A stretch of 64,000 nucleotides of DNA from Scytonema hofmannii PCC 7110 (lineage in GTDB: Bacteria; Cyanobacteriota; Cyanobacteriia; Cyanobacteriales; Nostocaceae), in contig NZ_KQ976354.1 of the NCBI RefSeq assembly GCF_000346485.2, positions 186,001-250,000 of the forward strand. Reading direction: 5' to 3'. The notes below the pieces were generated by a model. The model did no database searches, had not been told where the DNA came from, and saw only the letters and a list, made by a program, of their open reading frames with translations. Below are positions 45,012 to 53,514 of the stretch, in pieces. A program made the position numbers and the translations under genes. How positions within the stretch are numbered: position 1 is the stretch's first letter; the number at the start of each line of letters is the position of its first letter.

Positions 45012-45072
45012 GTTGTATCACCTCCTTCGCTTGACTGTTTTAGTATACAAAAATGTCCCCGACATTTCCGAT

Positions 45073-45678
45073 TTAGACATCATTCTTCATGGAATCTTCA
45101 TCTAATTTTTCTACTTCTAAAGTTTTTCTGATCGGTTTTTCATACTTTCGCAAGCCGTAAAGCCTTGCAGAAAAACAATGCATGATTGCTAGCAGATCTT
45201 GCACTAACTCTTGTTGAGGAGAAAGCACGACTTGATTCAACACAATAACTTTACAATCAAATTGAGCACAAAGCCAAACTACAAGGTCAAAACCGAACCT
45301 GACCAACCGATCTGAATAAGCTACTACTATTTCTTTTACTTCGCGATTAATCACTCTTTCTAATATCGATAAAAGCTTTTTCCGCTTAAAGTTCAACCCC
45401 GAACCTACTTCGTAAATCATCTCTCCTTTAGGGTAGCGCGAGCGTAAAAAATCTAACTGCCGTTGCAAATCATCCTTTTGAGAATGCGTTGAGACTCGTC
45501 CATATATGATGACTGCTCGGTCGTCCTCCCCAATCATCTTTCTGAGGGAGGTCACATCGTATCGGCGATAACCACTCTCAGCTTTGATAAAGTCAATTTT
45601 CCCGGCGTCTGCCCACTTAGCTAGAGTTTTTGGATGAAAGCCTGTTAGTTCTGCGGCGTCTTTAGGACTGATATAAGG
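45073..45678 (-). CDS. tnpA: TnpA, IS607-type serine recombinase
   Basis: About 201 residues from the Met of MPYISPKDAAELTGFHPKTL. A longer in-frame start at 45774 gives an N-terminus without family features. The N-terminal MerR-like helix-turn-helix (AAELTGFHPKTLAKWADAGK) is followed by the serine-recombinase catalytic domain: IIYGRVSTHSQKDDLQRQLD with the nucleophilic Ser, and VAYSDRLVRFGFDLV with the conserved D-R-L-x-R-F-G. This HTH-first order defines IS607 TnpA. It catalyses excision and insertion of the element. Confidence 0.88.
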   Translation of the reverse strand, partial: PYISPKDAAELTGFHPKTLAKWADAGKIDFIKAESGYRRYDVTSLRKMIGEDDRAVIIYGRVSTHSQKDDLQRQLDFLRSRYPKGEMIYEVGSGLNFKRKKLLSILERVINREVKEIVVAYSDRLVRFGFDLVVWLCAQFDCKVIVLNQVVLSPQQELVQDLLAIMHCFSARLYGLRKYEKPIRKTLEVEKLDEDSMKNDV

Positions 45679-45818
45679 CATAAACTCAGAAATAGTATTA
45701 GATATCTTAAAATTAACACTAATTCCGACTTGTTCCATGAAACCGTTACTAGCTACGTCTCTCGCAATTCTCACAAATCAAATAGTATTGCTATAGTTGG
45801 GATTAAAGGACAACGACA

Positions 45819-47171
45819 ATGTGGGTGGAAAGCATTACTCTCTCGAACATTAAGTGCTTTCGAGAAGAAAAAATATTCTTTACTCATAAGCAAGCCACGG
45901 GTCAGAGAGCAAAACCTTATTCCTGGATTACTTTACTGGGTGAGAATGGAGTTGGAAAAAGTACATTATTGCAAGCACTTGCACTGCTTTTGGCAGGTCC
46001 TGAAGCTGCGAAAGAACTTCTCCCACGTCCTACTGGTTGGGTTTGCGACCCCTCGATCCCTGGGAAATTAAGTGCTGTTTTACACAAAGAAGAAATTGAT
46101 GCAGGTAGTTTCGGGGAAGATAAAAGGAGGCAGACATTTGCCTATTCTTACTTTGTGACTGGTGGAATACCTGTCCAAGTAGGAAAAGAAAAGGAAACCT
46201 ACACTGAACCCGCACTCATTGAAGAACCTTCCAAAATCCTAAGTTGGCTGCGAACAAATGCTTTTGCTTCAGACAGTAAAGGGTGGTTTTCTGTCGGTTA
46301 TGGAGCTTTTCGCCGATTGACAAGAGTTAGCCAAGTCTTGATACCTAGTTTAGAACCAGCAAAACGTTCTAGCAATTTCATCACTCAATTTGATGAAGAT
46401 AGCGCTTTAAGCTCTTTTGAAAGATGGATGGTTTATTTAGAATTTCGTATTGCTAAAAATTCGAGTGATACTAGAGCGCAACAAATGCGAGAAGTAGGGG
46501 AAAAAGTTATCGAAAAGCTACTTCCTGGAGATGCAAAAATTGCTGAAGTTACTGCTGATGGTTTGATTCAATTCATAGTAAATGGTCAAAAAGTTTCAAC
46601 TATTAATTTATCTGATGGCTTTCGTAGCGTTATAGCTTTAGCAGGAGATTTAATCTGGCGCTTACTTCAAGCTTTTCGGGATTTGGAAGATCCAACCCAG
46701 GCGTCTGGTGTAGTCTTAATAGACGAGTTAGATATTCACTTACATCCATCATGGCAAAGACAAATTGCTGGTTGGCTGCGTCAGGTTTTTCCCCGACTCC
46801 AATTTATTGTGGCTACTCATAGTCCCTTAGTAGCTGCGGGAGGAGGAGACGATGCCCTAACTTTGCGCTTAGAATTGGTAGACGGTGAAATTGAGGTTAA
46901 ACAAGTTCAAGATATATCAGCTTACGACTCTGACTATATTCTGAGAAGCCCTGCTTTTGGTTTAGAATCCACTTATTCACCAGAAACTCAAGAAAAAATA
47001 AATCGTTATCACGAACTTAGTAAGAAAATAGACAATCTTATGGAGCAAGAACGTAGGGAGTACGAGCACTTAAGACGATTCATGAAAGAAGCACAACCTA
47101 TTGGTGGTCCTCCCGAACCTGGTAGTTTAGAAGCTCGAACTAGAGCTTTTTTGGAGGCAAATTTGCCTTGA
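45819..47171 (+). CDS. Septu-like ATPase (PtuA-like)
   Basis: 450 residues. SMC-like N-terminus (VESITLSNIKCFREEKIFF), Walker A TLLGENGVGKSTLLQ (about 37-51), signature-like NLSDGFRSVIALAGDL near 263-278, Walker B VVLIDELDIHLHPSW near 297-311 and VATHSPL near 333. The C-terminal helix is charged (DNLMEQERREYEHLRRFM). Together with the HNH gene that overlaps its stop by four bases (TTGA at 47168-47171), the domain content fits Septu-type defence (ATPase plus HNH nuclease) or the related ATPase-HNH effector pairs of retrons; no retron reverse transcriptase is present nearby. An IS607 element lies just upstream. Confidence 0.85.
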   Translation: MWVESITLSNIKCFREEKIFFTHKQATGQRAKPYSWITLLGENGVGKSTLLQALALLLAGPEAAKELLPRPTGWVCDPSIPGKLSAVLHKEEIDAGSFGEDKRRQTFAYSYFVTGGIPVQVGKEKETYTEPALIEEPSKILSWLRTNAFASDSKGWFSVGYGAFRRLTRVSQVLIPSLEPAKRSSNFITQFDEDSALSSFERWMVYLEFRIAKNSSDTRAQQMREVGEKVIEKLLPGDAKIAEVTADGLIQFIVNGQKVSTINLSDGFRSVIALAGDLIWRLLQAFRDLEDPTQASGVVLIDELDIHLHPSWQRQIAGWLRQVFPRLQFIVATHSPLVAAGGGDDALTLRLELVDGEIEVKQVQDISAYDSDYILRSPAFGLESTYSPETQEKINRYHELSKKIDNLMEQERREYEHLRRFMKEAQPIGGPPEPGSLEARTRAFLEANLP

Positions 47172-48004
47172 TTCCTGTATCTCGACCTCAACAACCACCA
47201 GTGGTTTTAAAACGAAATGCAGCAAAATGGTTAGCTAATTTACAGACAGCCATAGCTCATTTACAGACTGTTAAGGCTAATCCTTCTGCCACAAAAGACG
47301 AAATAGCTAAGGCTGTCAAGAATGTTGAAAATGCTACAAATAAGTATAGACACAAAGAAATTAAAGACTTACTAGAGCAGATATTTCATGGTAAATGTGC
47401 TTACTGTGAAAGTAAAGTGACAACTACAGGATATGGGGAGATCGAACACTTTTGCCCAAAAGGAAATTCACGATGCATTCATTTGACATTTGAGTGGAAT
47501 AATCTCTTACTTTCATGCGAAAGATGCAATGATGGTGGTCACAAAGGTATACAATTCCCACTCGATCCCAGTGGCAAACCTTTGTTAATAGATCCAACCG
47601 ATGGTGTTACAGATATTAATAAACATCTAAAATTTTCCTGGGATGATGTAGATGGTGCAACAGTCGTCGGTCTTGATGCACGAGGAAAAGCGGTTGAGCA
47701 AATCTTCGACCTGAATTCTATTCGCGGTACTAGAAAAGAACTAATAAAGCACCTTACTAATTACGTTCGACAAATACTTAGCTTGCTAAAAATTGCTCTG
47801 GAAGCTGGTAACTCTTAAGCAATAGCATTGCTTCTAGAACATTGCCAGCCAAGTTCTGAATACAGTGCTTTTGCTCGTATTCATGTTCTCCCTTTCCTTG
47901 CTCACCATTTTCAGATTCCAGAAGCGATCGCGCTTTTAAAAGAATTCAGCAAGCAAAGTCCAGAGTATGCAACTTTTGTTCGTATTGACCAATTTCCTGG
48001 GTAA
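47168..48004 (+). pseudogene. Septu-like HNH nuclease (PtuB-like), premature stop
   Basis: The frame starts at TTG 47168, overlapping the ATPase stop. The HNH core is intact: GKCAYCESKV, IEHFCPKG and FEWNNLLLSCERCNDG with paired C-x-x-C motifs (about residues 77-125), then FPLDP. Translation ends at TAA 47816-47818 after 216 residues. The same frame continues, coding-like, for 61 more codons (AIALLLEHCQPSSEYSAFAR, then IPEAIALLKEFSKQSPEYAT) to TAA 48002-48004. One change (for example GAA to TAA) would explain this. The nuclease core could still be made, so the truncated protein may be partly active. The array begins 122 bp downstream. Confidence 0.75.
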
Positions 48005-48083
48005 GGAGGTTTTAGATATCCATTGTCTGGGTTGAGATGTTGGTGAGGGATTTCGTAACAAGTAAGGAGTAAATAGACACATT

Positions 48084-48111
48084 GTAGGGGCGCAAGACAT
48101 TGCGCCCCTAC
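48084..48111. repeat. Dispersed palindrome GTAGGGGCGCA / TGCGCCCCTAC
   Basis: Eleven-base perfect arms around a six-base loop, just outside the leader-distal end of the CRISPR array. Same family as the copies at 2652 and 26008. It could end transcripts from either side. Confidence 0.8.
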
Positions 48112-48126
48112 GGTCTGTGCTTCCTG

Positions 48127-48803
48127 GTTTCCATTAGTTCGACTTCCGAAGAAGTTCAAAGCACAGGTAAACATCAAGGTACGTGGTCAGGAGAGTGTTT
48201 CCATTAGTTCGACTTCCGAAGAAGTTCAAAGTGGCAGCTATGCTACACTCTCTCTGAGTAGCGTCGTGTTTCCATTAGTTCGACTTCCGAAGAAGTTCAA
48301 AGTTTGTGTGGGTTTTGTTGGCATCACTGCGGTTTTGTTTCCATTAGTTCGACTTCCGAAGAAGTTCAAAGTTATCACTAAGTCTGGTGCTTAATTCCTG
48401 ACACAACTGTTTCCATTAGTTCGACTTCCGAAGAAGTTCAAAGGGTAAAGGACTCGAGATGACTCTCGATAGCCGTGTTTCCATTAGTTCGACTTCCGAA
48501 GAAGTTCAAAGAAACGGTAATCAGTATGATCTTGATATTTTTGTCGCAGGTTTCCATTAGTTCGACTTCCGAAGAAGTTCAAAGTATTCCGATGGCAAAG
48601 GACTCGAGATGATTCTCGACGTTTCCATTAGTTCGACTTCCGAAGAAGTTCAAAGTTCTAACGAAGAAGTAAAGAAGAAGTCTGGCTTTGGTAGCGTTTC
48701 CATTAGTTCGACTTCCGAAGAAGTTCAAAGACCTGCTCAAGACACAGACTTGACAGTGGACTACCAGTGTTTCCATTAGTTCGACTTCCGAAGAAGTTCA
48801 AAG
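48127..48803 (-). CRISPR. CRISPR array, ten repeats, nine complete spacers
   Basis: Ten identical 35-bp repeats start at 48127, 48197, 48268, 48337, 48409, 48477, 48550, 48621, 48696 and 48769, with spacers of 33-40 bp. Read on the minus strand the repeat begins CTTTGAAC and ends TAATGGAAAC, as in many cyanobacterial type I-D/III repeats, with a hairpin ACTTC-TTCG-GAAGT inside. The direction of transcription is therefore taken as minus, with the leader at the right (53581 and beyond). An eleventh repeat lies at 53546-53580, beyond a Tn7-like transposon. No cas1, cas2 or effector gene is in the window; cas6 is at 61652-62764. Confidence 0.97.
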
Positions 48804-48813
48804 CAAAAATCAG

Positions 48814-48913
48814 TGTTACTTGAAGCATAAATTGGCAAAATTGCAATTTAATGCTTCCACTTTGAGTGTTACTTAAAGCAAAAAGTGGCAGTTTTTAAAG
48901 CATAAAGTGGCAG
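48814..48913 (+). repeat. Transposon end next to tnsA (TnsB-binding sites)
   Basis: Contains at least three related sites: a terminal TGTTACTTGAAGCATAAATT, an inner TGTTACTTAAAGCAAAAAGT followed by GGCAG (48867), and TTTTTAAAGCATAAAGTGGC ending 48912. Multiple sites of ~20 bp near each end are the usual Tn7-type arrangement. By Tn7 convention, the end beside tnsA is the right end, the one that faces the attachment site. Confidence 0.88.
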
Positions 48914-49028
48914 CAGTCAGTTGAAACAGTAATGGTAAATATTTGTATTGAAGCCAGAAATTGAATTAGCAAAAGTCTAAATTTGTGGTAAGAGCCTGTT
49001 GCGTGCTTTGAAGGCTTGGGGAGTCAGT

Positions 49029-50670
49029 ATGTTGAGTGACCTTGAGTTCAATGATTGGTGTCACTACGTGAATTTACCACAAGCGGCTCGGCAAGTCATC
49101 TCCCAAATCCGCGAGTCTCAACCAATCCGGCGAGTGAAGAGTAGCGGGATTAATGTTAGAGGCGACTACGCCAGTCGAAAAATGGCAAAAACCATCCAAT
49201 TCGAGTCGCATTCTGTCGAATTACCAGGTGTAGAAGAGTATGAAGAAGATTCAGATGTCCTGGAATACTACGACCAACCTTATCAAATAACTCTAGAATT
49301 TTTATCAAACAATGGGCAAATAGTGAAAGCTTCGCATATACCGGACTTTTTTGTGATTCGGAACAAGAGCGCCGGTTTTGAAGAGTGGAAACCAGAAACA
49401 AGATTAGAGAAATTAGCCGCTAAACAACCACAGCGCTATATTCGTACAGAAGATGGGCAATGGCGTAATCTACCAGCAGTTGCCTATGCAGAAAAATTAG
49501 GTTTATACTACCGAATCCGTTTAGACACAGAAATTGATTGGATTAGATACAGAAATCGACTATTTCTCAAAGCTTATAACGATAGCAGTTACGAAATTTC
49601 ACCAGAAATAGCCGAGAATTTAGTAGCAGTAGTCAGTTTAAATCCTGGCATAACTTATTGGCAACTTCTGGATGATAAACAGGCTAATGCTGACGACATA
49701 AATGCTTTGATAGCCACTCAAAAAATTTACCTGAACTTGAGCGCGGCTCCCTTAGCAGAACCAGAAAGAGTACATCTTTTTCAGAACAAAGAAACTGCAG
49801 TAGCTTATAGTCAAATGGTGAAGTCTCAGCCCAAGGATGTGGCTGTAGATGTCTGGGATTTTGGCAAGATTACAAGCGTGTCTTCATCTCACAATCAATT
49901 AAGAATCACGCCCAAAGGAATGGAGATATTTCTCAGAGCTAGTCCTGAAGAATTAGCACAAGCCAACCAAAAATATCAAGTGATTGAACCATTACTCAAT
50001 GGCTGTCCAAGGGATAACAAAACTGTTGCATCACGTACTATTTATAGATGGAAAGCTAAGTTTAAAGCCGCTCAAATTGCCTACAACTGCGGTTATATTT
50101 TTTACTTTGCCATCTACATCTAAGGGAACAGCAAAAGTTCAACCAAGCAGAGGTGTGAAAATTAATTATCTCTATTATTGGTCAACTGATGATTCGTTCC
50201 TAAGACCAGAAATTGAAGGAACTAATGTACCGATTCGCTACGACCCTTTTGACGTAGGAACTGCTTATGCTTACGTTAAAGGTCATTGGGTGCGCTGTAT
50301 CTCTGAATATTACAAATCTTTTCAAAATCGTTCGGAGCGAGAAGTAAACATAGCTAGTACCCAATTACGTCGAAAAAGACAAAAACACGCTCAAAGGGTT
50401 ACGCTCTCTGCCAAAGAAAAAGCTACTTATTTAGAAGGAATTGAAGCCCAAGAAGCTTTGTTAATACAACGCTTGCATGATTTAGCACATCAAGATGTCT
50501 GCGCTTTGATTGAGGGGAAGTTAACTCAAGAAAATCCTCAGAATTTTCGGAAGAGTTTAGAGAAAAATAATGGAGAGCTATCCGAAGATAATCAACCCGT
50601 AAAAGTATCAGCAACCCCATCAATAGATTTCAACGAAATAGAAGCTTACAGTAGGTCGGAATTATGGTGA
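49029..50670 (+). pseudogene. TnsA-TnsB fusion transposase, DDE core deleted and frameshifted
   Basis: ATG 49029 starts LSDLEFNDWCHYVNLPQAAR, the TnsA endonuclease part. YASRKMAKTIQFESHSVELP, then DVLEYYDQPYQITLEF and IPDFFVIRNKSAGFEEWKPE show TnsA motifs, including the acidic residues and the E-x-x-K-like word. The TnsB N-terminus follows (NKTVASRTIYRWKAKFKAAQ, then NCGY) up to about 50095. There the frame ends (stop 50121-50123), and the continuation is in another frame from about 50100: KVQPSRGVKINYLYYWSTDD, then VPIRYDPFDVGTAYAYVKGH, the C-terminal Mu/TnsB beta-barrel, to 50670. About 300-330 residues with the whole RNase H-like DDE catalytic domain are missing. TnsB is therefore dead; TnsA could still be made. 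Confidence 0.85.
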
Positions 50671-51803
50671 GAACACAGACACGCTCTTTTCCAGATGAAC
50701 TCCTCTTACAGTCGAACGAAACCAAGACTAATTACTTCAAAAATATTACTATTCCCCATAAACGACTCAAAGAAGCTTTGGATGTTTTATTAATTAATAT
50801 TCTAGAGCCAGCCGACACATTAGTCTTTTTAGTTTTTGGTGTGACTGGCGTAGGAAAAACAACGTTACGCTTACGTCTTGAAAAGATGCTCCTCTCGGAA
50901 TTCCTCCCTTCATTACGCCAAAACCCCGGTCAAATTGCTGTTGCAGGTATTGAAGCTATTCCTGCATCTGGTGGGAAGTTTAGTTATAAGGATTATTACA
51001 CTCGTGTCCTAGAAGCTCTCAATGAAGTTTTGATTGAATACAAAGTTGATTATGGATTTACTGGAGATGAGGGAAATGATTTGGGCTTGCTAAATCGGGC
51101 TTATCGCCAAGATGCATTTGCATTACGCCGAGCAATGGAAAAAGTATTTCGTCACCGTCAGCTCAAAGCTTTTACTGTAGACGAGGCGCAGCATTTATTG
51201 ATGATGGCTGGTGGACACCAAATGTTACAGCAAATGAACTGGATTAAGTCCATTGCTAATCTTACTGGTACAGTGCATATCCTATTTGGCACTTATGAAC
51301 TGCTTAACTGTCCTACTCTGAATGGACAGGTAGGACGACGTAGCGAGGATATCCACCTCTCACCTTATCAAGCTGATAACCCAGAAGATATGACTGAATT
51401 TCTCAGAGTTATTAGAACTTTTCAACACCATATTCCCCTTGCACAAGAACCAAAATTAGAACAACACTACGAGTATCTTTTTTCTGGCTCAGTTGGCTGT
51501 GTGGGACTCTTGAAGAATTGGTTGACTCGCTCTCTGAGGGTCGCTTTAGCAGAAGAAGCTCGTACTCTCAATACTAAACATCTTAAAGTAGGTGCTTTTT
51601 CTGCATCCCGTATCAACAAAATTAAGGAAGAAGCAGAACAGGGATTTAGACGCTTCCGAGAAGAAACAAGTTTTGTTGAGCAGCAATATTTAACAGAATA
51701 CGGCACAAAAATGCGAGTCGGAAATCGTGTATCTAAAAAAGGTCGTGTTGGACAAAGAAAACCCAAACGAGATACTGTAGGGGTGAATCCAGATGATATT
51801 TAA
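50664..51803 (+). CDS. tnsC: TnsC, AAA+ ATPase of the Tn7-like element
   Basis: 379 residues starting 7 bp inside the end of tnsAB. Walker A VFGVTGVGKTTLRLRL (about 58-73), Walker B LKAFTVDEAQHLLMM (about 168-182), and sensor-like HILFGTYELLN near 208-218. In Tn7 systems TnsC assembles on the target marked by the selector protein and recruits TnsA/TnsB. The C-terminal tail is very basic (KMRVGNRVSKKGRVGQRKPK) and could contact DNA or TnsB. The frame is complete and undamaged, unlike tnsAB. It overlaps tniQ by 11 bp. Confidence 0.92.
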   Translation: MVRTQTRSFPDELLLQSNETKTNYFKNITIPHKRLKEALDVLLINILEPADTLVFLVFGVTGVGKTTLRLRLEKMLLSEFLPSLRQNPGQIAVAGIEAIPASGGKFSYKDYYTRVLEALNEVLIEYKVDYGFTGDEGNDLGLLNRAYRQDAFALRRAMEKVFRHRQLKAFTVDEAQHLLMMAGGHQMLQQMNWIKSIANLTGTVHILFGTYELLNCPTLNGQVGRRSEDIHLSPYQADNPEDMTEFLRVIRTFQHHIPLAQEPKLEQHYEYLFSGSVGCVGLLKNWLTRSLRVALAEEARTLNTKHLKVGAFSASRINKIKEEAEQGFRRFREETSFVEQQYLTEYGTKMRVGNRVSKKGRVGQRKPKRDTVGVNPDDI

Positions 51804-53373
51804 CACAGCACTTAACGATGAATTATGGATTCAAGAAACACAATTTATCCCCAGCCCTAGCCGTTTGTTTCATCTAGAACCAATTGGTATAGGCACAAGT
51901 TATGTTGAGAGTCTGACTAGTTATGTTGCTCGTCTAGCCGAAGCTCACAGTGTACCAAGTGGAACTTTATTAGCTAGAGAGGTAAGACCACTAGTCAGAC
52001 ATGACAATGCTACCAATTCCTTGAATTCCTCAAGCACAGTAGCTTTGTATGGGCAAGCTTCTGTAAAAGCTTTAAACGGAACTCAAAGTGGAGCCAAACA
52101 ACTTGTTAAAGCTCTCGAAGCACTTACAAAACGCACTGACTTACAGTTTTTGACAATGCTACCTTGGGCACAAGTCTTTCCTGTTTTGGGGTTGCTCAAA
52201 GATTTTCATGCTTGGTGTCCTTATTGCTATCAAGAGTGGTTGAACAATAAACAGGTCATTTATTCACCTCTACTGTGGGCTTTGAAAGCTGTCAAAATTT
52301 GTCCAAATCATCTTCAATTTTTAGAATCTAAATGTCCCCACTGTGAACAAGAATTTTTACCTCTATGGCACAATTCCCGACCTGGATTTTGCTTAAAGTG
52401 TGGTCGCTGGTTAGGAATTAAGCCGGAAATGAACGACCAACACAAGCACTTGTTTGAGGAGACAACCAACTCCCAACAAGAAATTTGGAAAGTTCAGACT
52501 TTAGGAGAATTAATTCAATTAGCTCCTGAGTTTTCCCATCCACCTTTGAGAGAGACTATTAAAACAATGCTCAAGGCTTATGTACATCAATATACTCAGG
52601 GCAATGTTTCCGCTTTTGGTCGTTGGTTGGGACTATCGAGATATGAAATCCTACATTGGTATTCAGGTGTAGCCATCCCCAATTTGGATAAACTCCTAAA
52701 AATTTGTTACATATTGGAAACAACTCTTGTCAATTTTCTCCAGCTTAAACTAGTACCGATTTCTCCTAATAAACTAGCTTCTTTAGAAGCTAATGAGCCG
52801 ATAAAATTAACACAACCTGCTCTAGTTACTTCTAAAAATACTCCCAAGCCCGAACAAGTTATTCAAGCGATGCAACTAGCTTTAGAAGAGGAACCACCTC
52901 CTTCTTTAACTCAGTTAGCTGTTCGTTTAGGATTCAAAACTTATAGTAGTTTAACCGCCATTTCAAAATCTTTATCAGCATCTATTGCTGCTAGATATAC
53001 TGAATATCAGCAACAGTTAAGGCACTCACAGATCCGCGATTTACTCGAATTGTCTCTTTTTGGCTCGGAGTCTCCACCACCTTCTCTGAGAAAAATAGCT
53101 CTTAGGACTGGGATTGGTCTGGCAACTTTTTACCACTATTGCCCTACTTTGTGCCATGCTATTTCTTTGCGCTACAAAGATTACCGAAAATTTCTTCATA
53201 AACTATCAATTCAGCAGGGTTGTCGAGAAGTCAGGCAACTAGCTCCAGTGCTTCATGCACAAGGCATTACTCCCACTGCTAAAAATCTGCGAAAATTTAT
53301 GCAGAATCCCTCTTCATTGTGGCACTCTGAAGTCATTGAGGTTTTAAAACAGGTAAGACGCAATCTTGAATAG
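51793..53373 (+). CDS. tniQ: TniQ/TnsD-type target selector, long form
   Basis: 526 residues, the length of TnsD rather than the short TniQ of type V-K or I-F elements. The N-terminal TniQ domain (FHLEPIGIGTSYVESLTSYV) is followed by two zinc-binding parts: FHAWCPYCYQEWL with ICPNHLQ and SKCPHCEQEF, then FCLKCGRWLG. An HTH-like middle part (VSAFGRWLGLSRYEILHWYS) and two tandem HTH repeats near the C-terminus (SLTQLAVRLGFKTYSSLTAI and SLRKIALRTGIGLATFYHYC) resemble the DNA-binding tail of TnsD, which recognises a fixed attachment sequence. Here the insertion lies beside a CRISPR repeat, so that repeat is the candidate target. The frame is intact. Confidence 0.88.
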   Translation: MIFNTALNDELWIQETQFIPSPSRLFHLEPIGIGTSYVESLTSYVARLAEAHSVPSGTLLAREVRPLVRHDNATNSLNSSSTVALYGQASVKALNGTQSGAKQLVKALEALTKRTDLQFLTMLPWAQVFPVLGLLKDFHAWCPYCYQEWLNNKQVIYSPLLWALKAVKICPNHLQFLESKCPHCEQEFLPLWHNSRPGFCLKCGRWLGIKPEMNDQHKHLFEETTNSQQEIWKVQTLGELIQLAPEFSHPPLRETIKTMLKAYVHQYTQGNVSAFGRWLGLSRYEILHWYSGVAIPNLDKLLKICYILETTLVNFLQLKLVPISPNKLASLEANEPIKLTQPALVTSKNTPKPEQVIQAMQLALEEEPPPSLTQLAVRLGFKTYSSLTAISKSLSASIAARYTEYQQQLRHSQIRDLLELSLFGSESPPPSLRKIALRTGIGLATFYHYCPTLCHAISLRYKDYRKFLHKLSIQQGCREVRQLAPVLHAQGITPTAKNLRKFMQNPSSLWHSEVIEVLKQVRRNLE

Positions 53374-53414
53374 TCAATATCATTTTACCCTGTATCAACA
53401 GGGGTTTTCCGCTA

Positions 53415-53514
53415 CTGCCACTTTATGCTTTAAAAACTGCCACTTTTTGCTTTAAGTAACAGCAGTGTGCAAATTTATCCTTACAGTCTGTGCAGATTTA
53501 TGGGTCAAGTAACA
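53415..53514 (-). repeat. Transposon end next to tniQ (TnsB-binding sites)
   Basis: Mirror image of the other end: a 47-bp perfect match (53415-53461) plus a terminal TGTTACTTGACCCATAAATC (53495-53514 on the minus strand). It begins 42 bp after the tniQ stop. Confidence 0.88.

Larger units (their letters stand above)
43476..45678 (-). mobile_element. IS607-type insertion element (tnpA-tnpB)
   Basis: Serine recombinase tnpA (45073-45678) is followed on the same strand by tnpB (43476-45011), the defining arrangement of IS607 elements. Ends lie outside these coding limits: the left end between 45679 and 45818, before the ATPase gene, and the right end below 43476. IS607 elements lack terminal inverted repeats and make no clear target duplication. 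The element sits directly upstream of the Septu-like pair and may have replaced its promoter region. Confidence 0.85.
48814..53514 (+). mobile_element. Tn7-like transposon inserted in the CRISPR array
   Basis: A 4701-bp element bounded by TGTTACTTGA at 48814 and its complement TCAAGTAACA at 53514. Both ends have the same layout: a terminal TGTTACTTGA, an inner TGTTACTTAAAGC exactly 53 bp further in, and a 47-bp perfect inverted repeat (48867-48913 and 53415-53461). It holds only fused tnsA-tnsB, tnsC and tniQ/tnsD; there is no cargo and no cas gene. It splits one spacer: 10 nt remain after the repeat ending at 48803 and 31 nt before the repeat at 53546. Removing a 5-bp duplication would give a 36-nt spacer, a normal length, but the flanks (atcag and aaatg) do not match, so no target duplication is visible. 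Confidence 0.92.

Noticed and set aside
48579-48776. Open frame across the CRISPR repeats (minus strand) and another at 47911-48177
   Set aside because: Their translations repeat the word LNFFGSRTNGN, which is just the CRISPR repeat read as protein.
49984-50100. Separate gene starting at 49984 for the TnsB C-terminal part
   Set aside because: The first ~40 codons overlap TnsB N-terminal coding sequence in another frame; real homology starts only near 50100 (GTAKVQPSRGVK).
53461-53461. Taking the inner TGTTACTT copy at 53461 as the right terminus of the transposon
   Set aside because: The outer copy ending at 53514 pairs with the outer copy at 48814 at exactly the same 53-bp spacing to the inner copy, so the outer pair are the true ends.
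48814-53514. CRISPR-associated transposon (CAST) carrying its own array
   Set aside because: No Cas12k, Cascade or cas6 gene lies between the ends, and the array is outside the element on both sides. TnsA is present, which excludes type V-K. The element is in the array rather than carrying it.
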